Positions 53,952 through 62,655 of a DNA stretch of 64,000 nt are shown here, piece after piece. The stretch spans positions 1 to 64,000 of the forward strand of contig CALURI010000003.1 in assembly GCA_944323135.1 (NCBI GenBank), read 5' to 3'. The position numbers and the translations under genes are program-made. Positions within the stretch are counted from its first letter, which is position 1. Each line of letters begins with the position of its first letter. Below the pieces are notes generated by a model. The model was given only the letters and a program-made list of their open reading frames with translations, did not search any database and had not been told where the DNA came from. This DNA is from Candidatus Gastranaerophilales bacterium. Its GTDB lineage: Bacteria; Cyanobacteriota; Vampirovibrionia; Gastranaerophilales; Gastranaerophilaceae.

Positions 53952-55028
53952 ATGAATGGGATTTTTATTACAGACGCAAGCGGAATTTTTGCTGATAATT
54001 TAACTCTTGATGATAAAGTTGTTAAGGGGAGTAAATTTTATTTCGGCAAGATTGAAAAAGATTTTGAAAATATAAATGAAGAAAAATATAATCTGCGTTG
54101 TAACAAAGTTTTGAAATACCTTGTGGATAAATTGGATTTATCGGATTTTAAAAAAGATGAAATCGGAATTGTAATCGGTGCAACAAATGCAGGAATATCA
54201 GAATACGAAATGACTGATAACAAATATCATGCAGAACTTGGAAATCCTGCTGAGTTTTTAAAATGGTATTTAGGTACTGCAAATATAGCTATGGGTGTTT
54301 CTACAGCTTGTACATCAGGAATTAAAGCTTTTTCAACCGCTGTAAAATTGTTGGAAAATAATATTTGTAAAGCTGTAATAGCAGGTGGTGTAGATACTAT
54401 TGCTCCTTTGCCAACTTATGGATTCCATGCATTGGAAGTTTTATCTTGTGAAAAAACAAATCCGTTTTCAAAAAATCGTACAGGTATAAGTTTGGGAGAA
54501 GGCGGAGCATTATTTTTATTGACAAAGCAGAATTTGCATAAAAATGATATTCAAATTCTGGGGATAGGTGAAACTTCTGATGCCTATCATGCTGCAACAC
54601 CTGATCCGGAAGCTGTTCAAGCACAGGCTGCAATACAAAAGGCACTTGATGATGCAAAATTATCGCCTGATGATATTGATTATATAAATCTACATGGAAC
54701 AGGTACTGTTTCAAATGATTTGATGGAAGCGAATGCTGTATATAATATTTTTAAGGATAAAACGCCTGTGAGTTCGACAAAACCTATGACAGGTCACTGT
54801 CTTGGTGCTGCGGCTTCTGTTGAAACTTATATTTGTTATGAAATTTTAAAAGGGGAAAGAAATTTACCTATTCATATTTATGATGGTGAATATGATGATA
54901 CTTTGCCTAAAATAAATTTGGTTAATCAAAATACTTATCAAAATCCTATAAATATTTGTATGTGTACATCTTTTGGTTTTGGCGGAACAAATGCAGTTGT
55001 TATAATTGGGAAAAGCGGAGGGAATTAA
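53952..55028 (+). CDS. Beta-ketoacyl synthase (ApeO-like)
   Basis: 358 residues. The Cys-His-His site is complete: Cys120 in STACTSGIKAF, His248 in LHGTGTVSND and His282 in TGHCLGAA. It is shorter than FabF and lacks its N-terminal signature, as in ketosynthases of secondary polyene loci. First gene of the forward operon KS-dehydratase-reductase-KS. It would condense a carrier-bound chain with malonyl-ACP. Confidence 0.85.
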   Translation: MNGIFITDASGIFADNLTLDDKVVKGSKFYFGKIEKDFENINEEKYNLRCNKVLKYLVDKLDLSDFKKDEIGIVIGATNAGISEYEMTDNKYHAELGNPAEFLKWYLGTANIAMGVSTACTSGIKAFSTAVKLLENNICKAVIAGGVDTIAPLPTYGFHALEVLSCEKTNPFSKNRTGISLGEGGALFLLTKQNLHKNDIQILGIGETSDAYHAATPDPEAVQAQAAIQKALDDAKLSPDDIDYINLHGTGTVSNDLMEANAVYNIFKDKTPVSSTKPMTGHCLGAAASVETYICYEILKGERNLPIHIYDGEYDDTLPKINLVNQNTYQNPINICMCTSFGFGGTNAVVIIGKSGGN

Positions 55029-55030
55029 TA

Positions 55031-55495
55031 ATGAAAAAAACAGATTTTTCTGATATTAATTTGGAAAATGTTCTTCCGCATGACAGACCAATGATTTTGA
55101 TTGACAATATTTTAGAAGTTGATATGGATAAAAAGTTTGTTAAAACTTCTGTTACAATTAGTAGTGACAAAGTATTTTTTGATAGAGAAATAAACGGGGT
55201 TTCACCTCTTGTCGGTATTGAATTTATGGCACAGACAATAGGGTGTTATTCATATTATAGATGCGGTCAAAAGATTCCTAAAATAGGCTTTTTGCTTGGA
55301 ACACGACTTTATGAAAATGATTTGATAAAATTCGAAAATGAAAAAACATATATTATAACAGCGCAGGAAATCTATGGAGATAATGAACTTGTTTCATTTG
55401 AGTGTTTAATTTATAATGATAATAAAGAGGTGGCTAAGGCGGTTATTAATGCATTTCAACCTGCAGATGCCGAGGCATATTTAAGGGAATTATAA
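55031..55495 (+). CDS. Hot-dog-fold 3-hydroxyacyl dehydratase (ApeP/FabZ-like)
   Basis: 154 residues from ATG 55031, two bases after the ketosynthase stop. LPHDRPMILIDNILEVD matches the FabA/FabZ-like N-terminal region, with the catalytic His in PHDR. SPLVGIEFMAQTIGCYSYY carries the helical active-site Glu. It would remove water from a 3-hydroxyacyl intermediate. Its stop overlaps the reductase start by one base. Confidence 0.8.
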   Translation: MKKTDFSDINLENVLPHDRPMILIDNILEVDMDKKFVKTSVTISSDKVFFDREINGVSPLVGIEFMAQTIGCYSYYRCGQKIPKIGFLLGTRLYENDLIKFENEKTYIITAQEIYGDNELVSFECLIYNDNKEVAKAVINAFQPADAEAYLREL

Positions 55496-56220
55496 TGAGT
55501 GAAAATAGTTTGAAAAAGGTTTTGGTAACAGGTTCAAGCAGAGGTATAGGGAAAGAAATTGCGTTATACCTTGCAAAAAACGGGTTTGATATTGATGTTC
55601 ACTATGCAGGTAATTTGGCAAAAGCTCAAGAAACTGCTGATGAAATAAGAAAATTTGGACGTGAAGCTCAAATTTTAAAATTTGATATAAAAAACAGAGA
55701 AGAATGTGCAGATGTTTTATCTGACAAACTTTATTACGGAATTGTATTAAATGCAGGAATTGCAAAAGATAATGTTTTTCCGGCTATGGAAGATGAAGAA
55801 TGGGATGATGTTATAAATACAAATCTTACAGGATTTTATAATGTTTTAAGACCTCTTATAATGCCAATGATTTCAAACAGAATTAAGGGGCGAATTGTTA
55901 CAATGTCATCTATTGCCGCACTTTCAGGGAATCGCGGACAAGTTAATTATTCCGCATCAAAGGCGGGTATAATAGGTGCTACAAAATCTCTGGCATTAGA
56001 ACTTGCAAAACGAGCAATTACTGTTAATTGTGTTGCTCCTGGTGTTATTGATACTGATATGATAAAAGATGTTCCGCTTGATGAAGTAAAAAAATTAATT
56101 CCGATGAAACGGTTGGGACAAACACGGGAAGTCGCAAGTCTTGTAAATTACTTGATGAGTGAAGATGCATCTTACATTACAGGACAAGTAATTTCTGTTA
56201 ACGGAGGGCTTTATTTATGA
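55495..56220 (+). CDS. 3-oxoacyl reductase, FabG-like (ApeQ-like)
   Basis: 241-residue short-chain dehydrogenase. TGSSRGIGKEIA, LNAGIAKDN, MSSIAALSG and YSASKAGIIG give the full catalytic set. It is clearly different from the fabG at 25 kb. The start is coupled to the dehydratase (TAATG) and its stop overlaps the next gene by four bases (ATGA). Confidence 0.88.
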   Translation: MSENSLKKVLVTGSSRGIGKEIALYLAKNGFDIDVHYAGNLAKAQETADEIRKFGREAQILKFDIKNREECADVLSDKLYYGIVLNAGIAKDNVFPAMEDEEWDDVINTNLTGFYNVLRPLIMPMISNRIKGRIVTMSSIAALSGNRGQVNYSASKAGIIGATKSLALELAKRAITVNCVAPGVIDTDMIKDVPLDEVKKLIPMKRLGQTREVASLVNYLMSEDASYITGQVISVNGGLYL

Positions 56221-57443
56221 CAAAACGTGTAGTTGTTACGGGTATGGCTCTTACAAGTCCTTTAGGAAGTGATATAAATATTGCATTTGAAGCTCTTGAA
56301 AAACTTGAAAATTGTGTTGAATATAATAAAGAACTTGATCAGTATGAGAGATTAAATACAAGGCTTTCTGCGCATGCAAGGGGATTTGAGATTCCTCCGA
56401 CATATAACAGAAAGGTTACCCGTACAATGGGACCTTTATCTGTTATGGCTGTCAGAACTGCAGAAATTGCTCTTGAAGATGCAGGCCTTTTAGGTGATGA
56501 AATTATTACAAACGGACAAACAGGAGTAAGTTATGGCTCATCATCAGGTTCATTAGATGCAATTATTGATTTTTACGGAATGCAGGTTGACAAAATTGTA
56601 AGAGGATTGAATTCAGGCTCTTACGTTAAAATGATGCCGCAGACTGCTCCTGTAAATATTTCGCTTTATTTCAAAACAATCGGGCGTCTTGTTCCTTGCT
56701 CTACTGCCTGTACATCAGGTTCTATGGGAATAGGATATGCTTATGAAACGATTAAAAACGGTTATGAAACTGTTATGATTGCAGGCGGCGGCGAAGAATT
56801 GCATGCAACGGAAATTGCAATTTTTGATACTCTGTATGCCACAAGTTTGAAAAATGATACACCGAAATTAACTCCGTCACCATTTGATAAAAACCGTGAT
56901 GGGCTTGTTTTGGGAGAAGGTGCAGGTTCCCTTATTTTAGAAGAATATGAACATGCAAAAAAACGCGGAGCAAAGATATATGCTGAAGTTGTCGGCTTTG
57001 GGACAAACACTGACGGTACGCATATTACAAATCCTAATAAAGAAACGATGAAAATAGCCCTTGAACTTGCGCTGAAAGATGCAAATTTATCTCCTGATAA
57101 AATAGGTTATATAAATGCACACGGAACAGCTACTGTGCAAGGTGATATCGCAGAAACTTGGGCAACAGAACAGGTATTTAAAAGATTTGTGCCGGTAAGT
57201 TCAACGAAAAGTTACACAGGTCATACTCTGGGAGCTTGCGGTGCAATTGAGGCTATATTAAGCATTGAAATGATGAACAGAGGCTGGTTCCATCCGACAT
57301 TAAACCTTAATGAAGTTGACCCTCAATGCGGAAAGCTTGATTATATTCAAGGTCAAGGTCGAGAAATCAAAACAGATTATATAATGTCAAATAACTTCGC
57401 TTTTGGCGGAATTAATACATCATTGATATTCAAAAAAATTTGA
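56217..57443 (+). CDS. Beta-ketoacyl synthase (ApeR-like)
   Basis: 408 residues. Cys165 in CSTACTSGSM, His302 in NAHGTATVQGD and His336 in SYTGHTLGACG make a complete site. VVVTGMALTSPLG at the N-terminus is like full FabF proteins. Second ketosynthase of the cluster. There is no carrier protein, ligase, thioesterase or exporter next to it; the next gene is unrelated. Confidence 0.85.
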   Translation: MTKRVVVTGMALTSPLGSDINIAFEALEKLENCVEYNKELDQYERLNTRLSAHARGFEIPPTYNRKVTRTMGPLSVMAVRTAEIALEDAGLLGDEIITNGQTGVSYGSSSGSLDAIIDFYGMQVDKIVRGLNSGSYVKMMPQTAPVNISLYFKTIGRLVPCSTACTSGSMGIGYAYETIKNGYETVMIAGGGEELHATEIAIFDTLYATSLKNDTPKLTPSPFDKNRDGLVLGEGAGSLILEEYEHAKKRGAKIYAEVVGFGTNTDGTHITNPNKETMKIALELALKDANLSPDKIGYINAHGTATVQGDIAETWATEQVFKRFVPVSSTKSYTGHTLGACGAIEAILSIEMMNRGWFHPTLNLNEVDPQCGKLDYIQGQGREIKTDYIMSNNFAFGGINTSLIFKKI

Positions 57444-57462
57444 TTTTGATAATCTATTTATA

Positions 57463-57933
57463 CTAAACAGCCATTGCCATCATAGCTAAATTATTATCAT
57501 AGGCTCTTTTATCAGACATAATCATTTTTAAGTAAGGGATTAAATTATTATCTTCATCTGATAAATTGCCTGTTAATTTATAATCCTTTAATTTTAGTTC
57601 CACAGGCTTTCCATTAATAGTTCCCGTAAGTTTTACATTATCATTGAAAGTCCCTGTATCAAGTTTTAAATCAACTGCTTTACCTGCAATTTTACCTTTT
57701 ATGGTACGTTTACCCATACCTAAAAAACCATTGCTTACATTAACATCCATGTCACCTAAAACTCTTTCTTGATTATTAGAAGATTTAGATAATGAAACAG
57801 TATCTTTTTCCGGATTTCTTTCTAACTTATTTTGAGAATTAACATGGGAGTTTTGTTGTAATACTTGTCCATTCATTGGATTTGTAGCATAAACATTAGC
57901 GTTACCAAAACTGCAATTTTGTATACCAGCCAT
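57463..57933 (-). CDS. Hypothetical protein with short Asn/Ser N-terminal tag
   Basis: 156 residues. MAGIQNCSFGNANVYATNP is followed by a low-complexity polar stretch, then a repeated beta unit (KGKIAGKAVDLKLDTG, LTGTINGKPVELKLKD). This looks like a small extracellular or scaffold beta protein. No classical signal peptide. AAAGGTAATTTTT precedes the ATG. Not recognised. Confidence 0.55.
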   Translation of the reverse strand: MAGIQNCSFGNANVYATNPMNGQVLQQNSHVNSQNKLERNPEKDTVSLSKSSNNQERVLGDMDVNVSNGFLGMGKRTIKGKIAGKAVDLKLDTGTFNDNVKLTGTINGKPVELKLKDYKLTGNLSDEDNNLIPYLKMIMSDKRAYDNNLAMMAMAV

Positions 57934-58034
57934 AAAAATTACCTTTCAAAATTAACTACACATAGTTATAAAAAAATAATAAGTAAAAAAATTGCTTAAA
58001 TATTAAAATCATTTTACAATTACTAAATAATAAA

Positions 58035-58223
58035 TTAATTTAATTTATCATACCTTTTATTTATAAATTTAGCAATCAAACAAGCAGCTTCATAAAAAAC
58101 AATTGGTAAAGAACAATAACCTGATACAATCAGGGCGTCCTTTATCGGTGTTGGCTTTTTTAAAGGCTTAACTTGTAATGTTTTCGGGTTGTTATTATTA
58201 AATTTTATTGCCTGAACTTTCAT
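58035..58223 (-). CDS. Small membrane protein with FNNNNP tag
   Basis: 62 residues. The N-terminus MKVQAIKFNNNNPKTLQVK recalls the tags on other local proteins. One membrane helix follows (about 29-52, ALIVSGYCSLPIVFYEAACLI). Weak start context. Unknown function. Confidence 0.45.
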   Translation of the reverse strand: MKVQAIKFNNNNPKTLQVKPLKKPTPIKDALIVSGYCSLPIVFYEAACLIAKFINKRYDKLN

Positions 58224-58333
58224 ATAATATATTTTTTATTGTGAAAGTGTAAATACATCAGACACAAGGACAGAAATTTTGTTATTTTTATATTATAATG
58301 AAATTCGGCTGATTATATAAATAGGGAAAAAGT

Positions 58334-59953
58334 ATGATAACAACAGATAAATTGACCGTAAGATTCGGTTCTCAAACATTATTTGAAAATGTAAGCATAA
58401 AATTTACCCCGGGTAACTGCTACGGCGTAATAGGTGCAAACGGAGCAGGAAAAAGTACGTTATTAAAAGTTATAGCAGGTGATATTGAACCGACATCAGG
58501 TGAGGTGCATATTACTAAAGGACAAAGAATTGCTGTCCTTCGTCAGGATCATTTTGCATTTGATAATTACAAAGTTATTGATACTGTAATTATGGGACAT
58601 AAAAAACTTTATGATATTATGCAGGAACGTGATGCATTATATTCAAAACCCGATTTCAATGATGAAGACGGAATTAAGGTTGCGCATTTGGAAGAACAGT
58701 TTGCGGAATTAGACGGTTGGCAGGCTGAAGCTATGGCTGCATCGTTGTTATCTGATTTAGGAATCCCTGATGAATTACATTATGAGCAAATGTCTGAGCT
58801 CGCAGGCAGTGAAAAGGTTAGAGTATTGTTAGCCCAAGCATTATTTGGCAACCCTGATATTTTATTGCTTGACGAACCTACAAACCACTTGGATTTGAAC
58901 ACAATTGCTTGGCTTGAAGAATTTTTAATCAATTTCCAAAACCTCGTAATCGTTGTATCTCACGACAGAAAATTCTTAGATAATGTCTGCACACACATGG
59001 CTGATATTGATTACAAAAATATTCAGCTTTATACAGGTAATTATACGTTCTGGTCACAAGCAAGCCAGTTGATTAAAAAACAAAAAGAAGAACAAAATAA
59101 GAAAACCGAAGAAAAAATGGAAGAATTAAAAGCCTTTATTGCTCGTTTTAGTGCTAATGCATCTAAAGCAAAACAGGCTACATCAAGAAAAAATATGCTT
59201 GATAAATTGTCTTTGGAAGAAATTAAACCGTCTTCAAGACAATACCCGAGAATTAGATTTACCTACAACAAAATCCCCGGAAAAGATGTTCTTCAAGTTA
59301 AAAATTTATACAAATCAGTTGACGGAGAATTATTGATTAAGAATTTAAGTTTTGAAATTAATCAGGGCGAAAAAGTAGCATTTATTGCTCGTGATCCCTT
59401 TATAATAACAAATCTTTTTGATATTTTGGAAGACCGTGTAAAGCCTGACAGTGGAGAAGTTACATGGGGTGTTACCGCAACTCATTCATATTTCCCGAAA
59501 GACAATAACTTTTATTTTGAAAATAATCTTACAATTATGCAATGGCTAGCACAGTATTCACCTGATCAGCATGTAAATTTTTTACGCGGATATTTGGGCA
59601 GGATGTTATTTTCAGGAGATGATGCCGATAAAAAAGTAAATGTTTTATCAGGTGGCGAAAAGGTTAGATGTCTGTTTGCAAAAATGATGATAGCGGAAGC
59701 AAACGTAATGATTTTTGACGAACCTACAAACCACCTTGATTTGGAAGCTATTACAGCATTAAACAACGCAATGATTGATTTCCCCGGAACGATATTATTT
59801 ACATCACAGGATTACCAATTAATACAAACTGTTGCAGACAGAATAATCGAAATATCTCCAAAGGGTTACATCAATATGCGCAACAAATATGACGAATACT
59901 TGAAAAATCCTGTTGTAATCAAAAAACGGGCTGAAATTTACGGAACAAAATAA
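58334..59953 (+). CDS. ABC-F family ATPase (YbiT-like)
   Basis: 539 residues, two ABC domains in one chain with no membrane segment. The first has GANGAGKSTLL, LAGSEKVRVLLA and LLLDEPTNHLDL. The second has a divergent P-loop (ARDPFIITNLF instead of GxxGxGKS) but intact VLSGGEKVRC and MIFDEPTNHLDL. The linker between them (about 240-300) is Lys/Glu-rich, as in ABC-F proteins that act at the ribosomal E site. It could be a translation factor or antibiotic-resistance type; YbiT is the nearest by the linker. Confidence 0.9.
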   Translation: MITTDKLTVRFGSQTLFENVSIKFTPGNCYGVIGANGAGKSTLLKVIAGDIEPTSGEVHITKGQRIAVLRQDHFAFDNYKVIDTVIMGHKKLYDIMQERDALYSKPDFNDEDGIKVAHLEEQFAELDGWQAEAMAASLLSDLGIPDELHYEQMSELAGSEKVRVLLAQALFGNPDILLLDEPTNHLDLNTIAWLEEFLINFQNLVIVVSHDRKFLDNVCTHMADIDYKNIQLYTGNYTFWSQASQLIKKQKEEQNKKTEEKMEELKAFIARFSANASKAKQATSRKNMLDKLSLEEIKPSSRQYPRIRFTYNKIPGKDVLQVKNLYKSVDGELLIKNLSFEINQGEKVAFIARDPFIITNLFDILEDRVKPDSGEVTWGVTATHSYFPKDNNFYFENNLTIMQWLAQYSPDQHVNFLRGYLGRMLFSGDDADKKVNVLSGGEKVRCLFAKMMIAEANVMIFDEPTNHLDLEAITALNNAMIDFPGTILFTSQDYQLIQTVADRIIEISPKGYINMRNKYDEYLKNPVVIKKRAEIYGTK

Positions 59954-59967
59954 ATTAACTAAAATAA

Positions 59968-60225
59968 TTATTTATTTTTATTTTGGAAAATTTTATTATA
60001 CCCTTTTATAATGCCTATGTGCATTGCTGTTGAAATACCAGCAAGTATTGCGCTTAATCTATGGATTTTCATTTTGTTTGTGAATTTTACTTGTTTCAAC
60101 CCAGTGATTGCACAAATTGTTCCAAACCCTGCTGCTGCATAACCTGTTTGTGTTACAAGATTTTTTTTTGTGTTTCTTTTGTTATTATTTTGAGCTGTTA
60201 TAGATGGAGAGATAGAATTTATCAT
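59968..60225 (-). CDS. Small membrane protein
   Basis: 85 residues. A polar N-terminus (SISPSITAQNNNKRNTKK) is followed by two short hydrophobic stretches (about 27-42 and 58-76). Its start codon overlaps the end of the preceding secreted-protein gene by one base, so the two are cotranscribed. Unknown function. Confidence 0.5.
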   Translation of the reverse strand: MINSISPSITAQNNNKRNTKKNLVTQTGYAAAGFGTICAITGLKQVKFTNKMKIHRLSAILAGISTAMHIGIIKGYNKIFQNKNK

Positions 60226-60854
60226 TATTTTTGTTTTCTGAAATTGTTTTTTACATAGATTGTATATTTATCTGTACCAAAGTGTGAAAATGTAATTTTT
60301 CCGATAGATGATGCTTTGAAAAGCCCTGCTACAGGAGTGAATTTTACACTTTGCGGATGGAATGAATATTTATGAAAATATTTGTCAGTATCATTTAACA
60401 ATAAAAAATTCTTCTTTTCCAAAAAATGTTTTTTTACAGTTAATTTTTTATCCTGGTTAAATTGTGAAATTTTTATGATTTCTGCATCAGGAAAGATTTC
60501 TTGGATTTGAGCATCAGTCAGTTGTTTTTCTTCAAAATTTTTGCCGTTATAAATTACTTCAAATAATTTTAAAGCGGCATTATGACAAGCAATTAAGCGT
60601 CCGTTGAACAGAAATTCGTAATCAGAACCAAGCATTGTTTCATTGTTATTATATGTATATATTGAATAGTTTCCGGTTCCAGTTGAAGTCTTTTTAGAAA
60701 TTGAAATTTTATTATCAGTAGGAGCTCCGATAGAAAAAATATTATCATTTGGTGAAAATAAAAGTTCAGTATTGTTTAATACCGGTTTTATATCAGCGGA
60801 GAAACTCGGAATCCCAAACAATAGAATAGTTAAAATTAAAATAAATTTTTTCAT
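60225..60854 (-). CDS. Secreted hypothetical protein
   Basis: 209 residues. A clear signal peptide (MKKFILILTILLFGIPSFSA) is followed by a beta-rich domain with no recognised motif. AAGGATTTAT precedes the ATG. Its general character (signal peptide, short beta strands, KLFEVIYNGK) is like the secreted protein divergent from it at 61159, but I see no clear homology. Confidence 0.6.
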   Translation of the reverse strand: MKKFILILTILLFGIPSFSADIKPVLNNTELLFSPNDNIFSIGAPTDNKISISKKTSTGTGNYSIYTYNNNETMLGSDYEFLFNGRLIACHNAALKLFEVIYNGKNFEEKQLTDAQIQEIFPDAEIIKISQFNQDKKLTVKKHFLEKKNFLLLNDTDKYFHKYSFHPQSVKFTPVAGLFKASSIGKITFSHFGTDKYTIYVKNNFRKQK

Positions 60855-61158
60855 ATAAATCCTTATAATTTGATATTAATATAAAAATTTTAAATAAATA
60901 AATTAATTAATGCAATACCCAATATGGAGAAATATATTAAGCATAAAAAAAAGGAGCCTGACTCTCTGATAAAAATTCCCAAACTGGTTTGAAAATCTCA
61001 ATAGAGGTAAAAAGCTCCGTTGGAATTAAGAATAGCTGGAAGTATGAAAAAGATTTAATTATATTAAATCTGTATTTATGGTTTTTGGCAATTACCCGAG
61101 TGTTTAGTTTTAAGGAATAGCTTGACATTGTTAGGAAAAATCATTAATAAAAATTTGT
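60855..61158. other. 304-base intergenic region with inverted repeats
   Basis: Very AT-rich next to the secreted gene, then a structured stretch. AGATTTAAT/ATTAAATCT (61048-61068) is a perfect nine-pair stem that on the minus strand is followed by TTTTT. GGAGC (60953-60957) can pair with GCTCC (61014-61018) on a longer scale, and on the minus strand that right arm of the stem runs into eight T. A 63-residue minus-strand frame (60937-61128) has no Shine-Dalgarno and no family. A small RNA on the minus strand is possible but unproved. Confidence 0.45.
61122..61150 (+). promoter_or_regulatory. Promoter of the 61159 gene
   Basis: TTGACA (61122-61127), 17 bases, TAATAA (61145-61150); the ATG is eight bases further, with no Shine-Dalgarno. 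Confidence 0.6.
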
Positions 61159-61692
61159 ATGGTTAAATATTTATTGTTATTCTTTGTAATATTTAGTTTG
61201 ATAACACCTGTTTGTGCTGAAACTATTTTAACCGGAGGGGTTAATTATAATGTGCAGTCAGCAAGAGAAGAGCTTTTGCTGACTCCGATAAAAAAAACAG
61301 ATCCGTTTGCTGTTGCTCAAAATATTAAGGATGTAAATAATTCTGACAATTTAAGATATTCATTAAAAGGGAATGTTGAATTAAAAGATAGAATTTTAGC
61401 TTTCTTTTCAGATTCAACTTATGCTGTTATGTATAATGAAAATCAATATTATGTATGGTATTATTCAAAAAATGGGGAGCTTATTTATTTTGATAAAAAA
61501 GACAGGCTTGAATATCCTTACAAATCATATAAATATACAACGTCAGGGAAATTGGTTAATATGAGTCTCAGACCGTCGAAGGAAGAAACGTTTATTTATT
61601 CACCTGATGGAAAACTTATCGCACATTGGTTTAAGGATAAAGCTTTTGATGAGTATGGGAATGTTCTTATGAAAAGAAGATATTCGGAATAA
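61159..61692 (+). CDS. Secreted protein with YxxxGK repeats
   Basis: 177 residues. Signal peptide MVKYLLLFFVIFSLITPVCA ends at a plausible AxA-type site before ETILTGG. The mature part contains beta repeats of the form Y-x-x-x-G-(K/E)-L: YYSKNGELIYF, YTTSGKLVNM, YSPDGKLIAHWF and DEYGNVLMKRR. These resemble MORN/YD-like strands of surface and toxin-delivery proteins. Unknown role. Confidence 0.65.
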   Translation: MVKYLLLFFVIFSLITPVCAETILTGGVNYNVQSAREELLLTPIKKTDPFAVAQNIKDVNNSDNLRYSLKGNVELKDRILAFFSDSTYAVMYNENQYYVWYYSKNGELIYFDKKDRLEYPYKSYKYTTSGKLVNMSLRPSKEETFIYSPDGKLIAHWFKDKAFDEYGNVLMKRRYSE

Positions 61693-61725
61693 TTTTTTGT
61701 ATGTTTGAAATTTGTTATTTTGTGA

Positions 61726-61731
61726 TAAACT
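61726..61731 (+). promoter_or_regulatory. Candidate -10 of the 61738 gene
   Basis: TAAACT preceded by TGA ends six bases before the ATG. Weak match to TATAAT. Confidence 0.35.
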
Positions 61732-61737
61732 TTATTT

Positions 61738-62652
61738 ATGATTTTAATAGGTGAAAATATTCATGTTATTTCAAAGTCCGTAAGAGAAGCTCTTGTCAAT
61801 CGTGATGAAAAATTTATATCTGAGCTTTTGAAAATTCAATCCAATATGGATTATGCGGATTTGAATGTAGGACCTGCAAAAGGTAATTTACAAGGGATTT
61901 TACCATGGCTTGTAAAACTTGTAGAAAGTAAGTCGGATTTGAATATATCATTTGATACTTCAAATTTTGAAGAAATGAAAAGTGGTGTTGAAATATTTAA
62001 AGGGAAATCTTTTCTTAACAGTACAGCGTCAGATGAACCAAAATTAAGTAATATGATAGATTTGGCATTGGGGAATGATTGTAATCTTGTAGCATTGACA
62101 TTAAATAAAGAAATAGGGATTCCAAAAACATCTGATGGACGGTTGGAAATAGCATTCAATATATATGAAAAGTGTTTAGAAAAAGGTTTTGAAAGTGAAA
62201 AGATATTTTTTGATCCTTTGGTTTTGCCTGTCTGTGTTGATCAATCTCAAGGGATTGAAGCTTTAAATACTATTAAAATGATTAAAGAAAGTTTTGATCC
62301 GCCTGTTAAAACAGTAATCGGACTTTCTAATATATCAAACGGCTGTCCGAAAGAATTGAGGTCTTTAATTAATAGGGTTTATGCGTGTTTGGCATGCGGA
62401 GCGGGGTTAGATGCCGCAATTATTGATGCAAAAGATTTGGAACTTGTTAGAATATTAAAAATGATATCTTTAAATTCTCCGCACAGTGATGTCGATAAGT
62501 TATATATTAATCTCGCAGCTATGGTAAAAGATTTTGGAGAACTGGAAGATATATCGTTTGATAACGATGACAAGGAACAACGCGAAATTATAAAAGCTGC
62601 GAAAATATTATTAAATAAAGAAATATATTCTCATAGCTTTACACAAATATAA
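61738..62652 (+). CDS. Pterin-binding methyltransferase (AcsE/DHPS-like)
   Basis: 304 residues. A pterin-binding TIM barrel: IGENIHVISKSVREAL, DYADLNVGPAKG (the DxxxG pterin pocket), and ISFDTSNFEEM. The C-terminal VIGLSNISNGCPKELRSLINRV matches methyltetrahydrofolate:corrinoid-protein methyltransferases (AcsE, MtgA) rather than dihydropteroate synthase, since the folP Lys/Arg motif is not obvious. No corrinoid protein is adjacent. The start follows a weak -10 by six bases. Confidence 0.8.
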   Translation: MILIGENIHVISKSVREALVNRDEKFISELLKIQSNMDYADLNVGPAKGNLQGILPWLVKLVESKSDLNISFDTSNFEEMKSGVEIFKGKSFLNSTASDEPKLSNMIDLALGNDCNLVALTLNKEIGIPKTSDGRLEIAFNIYEKCLEKGFESEKIFFDPLVLPVCVDQSQGIEALNTIKMIKESFDPPVKTVIGLSNISNGCPKELRSLINRVYACLACGAGLDAAIIDAKDLELVRILKMISLNSPHSDVDKLYINLAAMVKDFGELEDISFDNDDKEQREIIKAAKILLNKEIYSHSFTQI

Positions 62653-62655
62653 TTT

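Noticed and set aside
60937-61128. 63-residue minus-strand open frame
   Set aside because: No Shine-Dalgarno, no family resemblance, and it lies in a region of inverted repeats and a promoter for the opposite gene.
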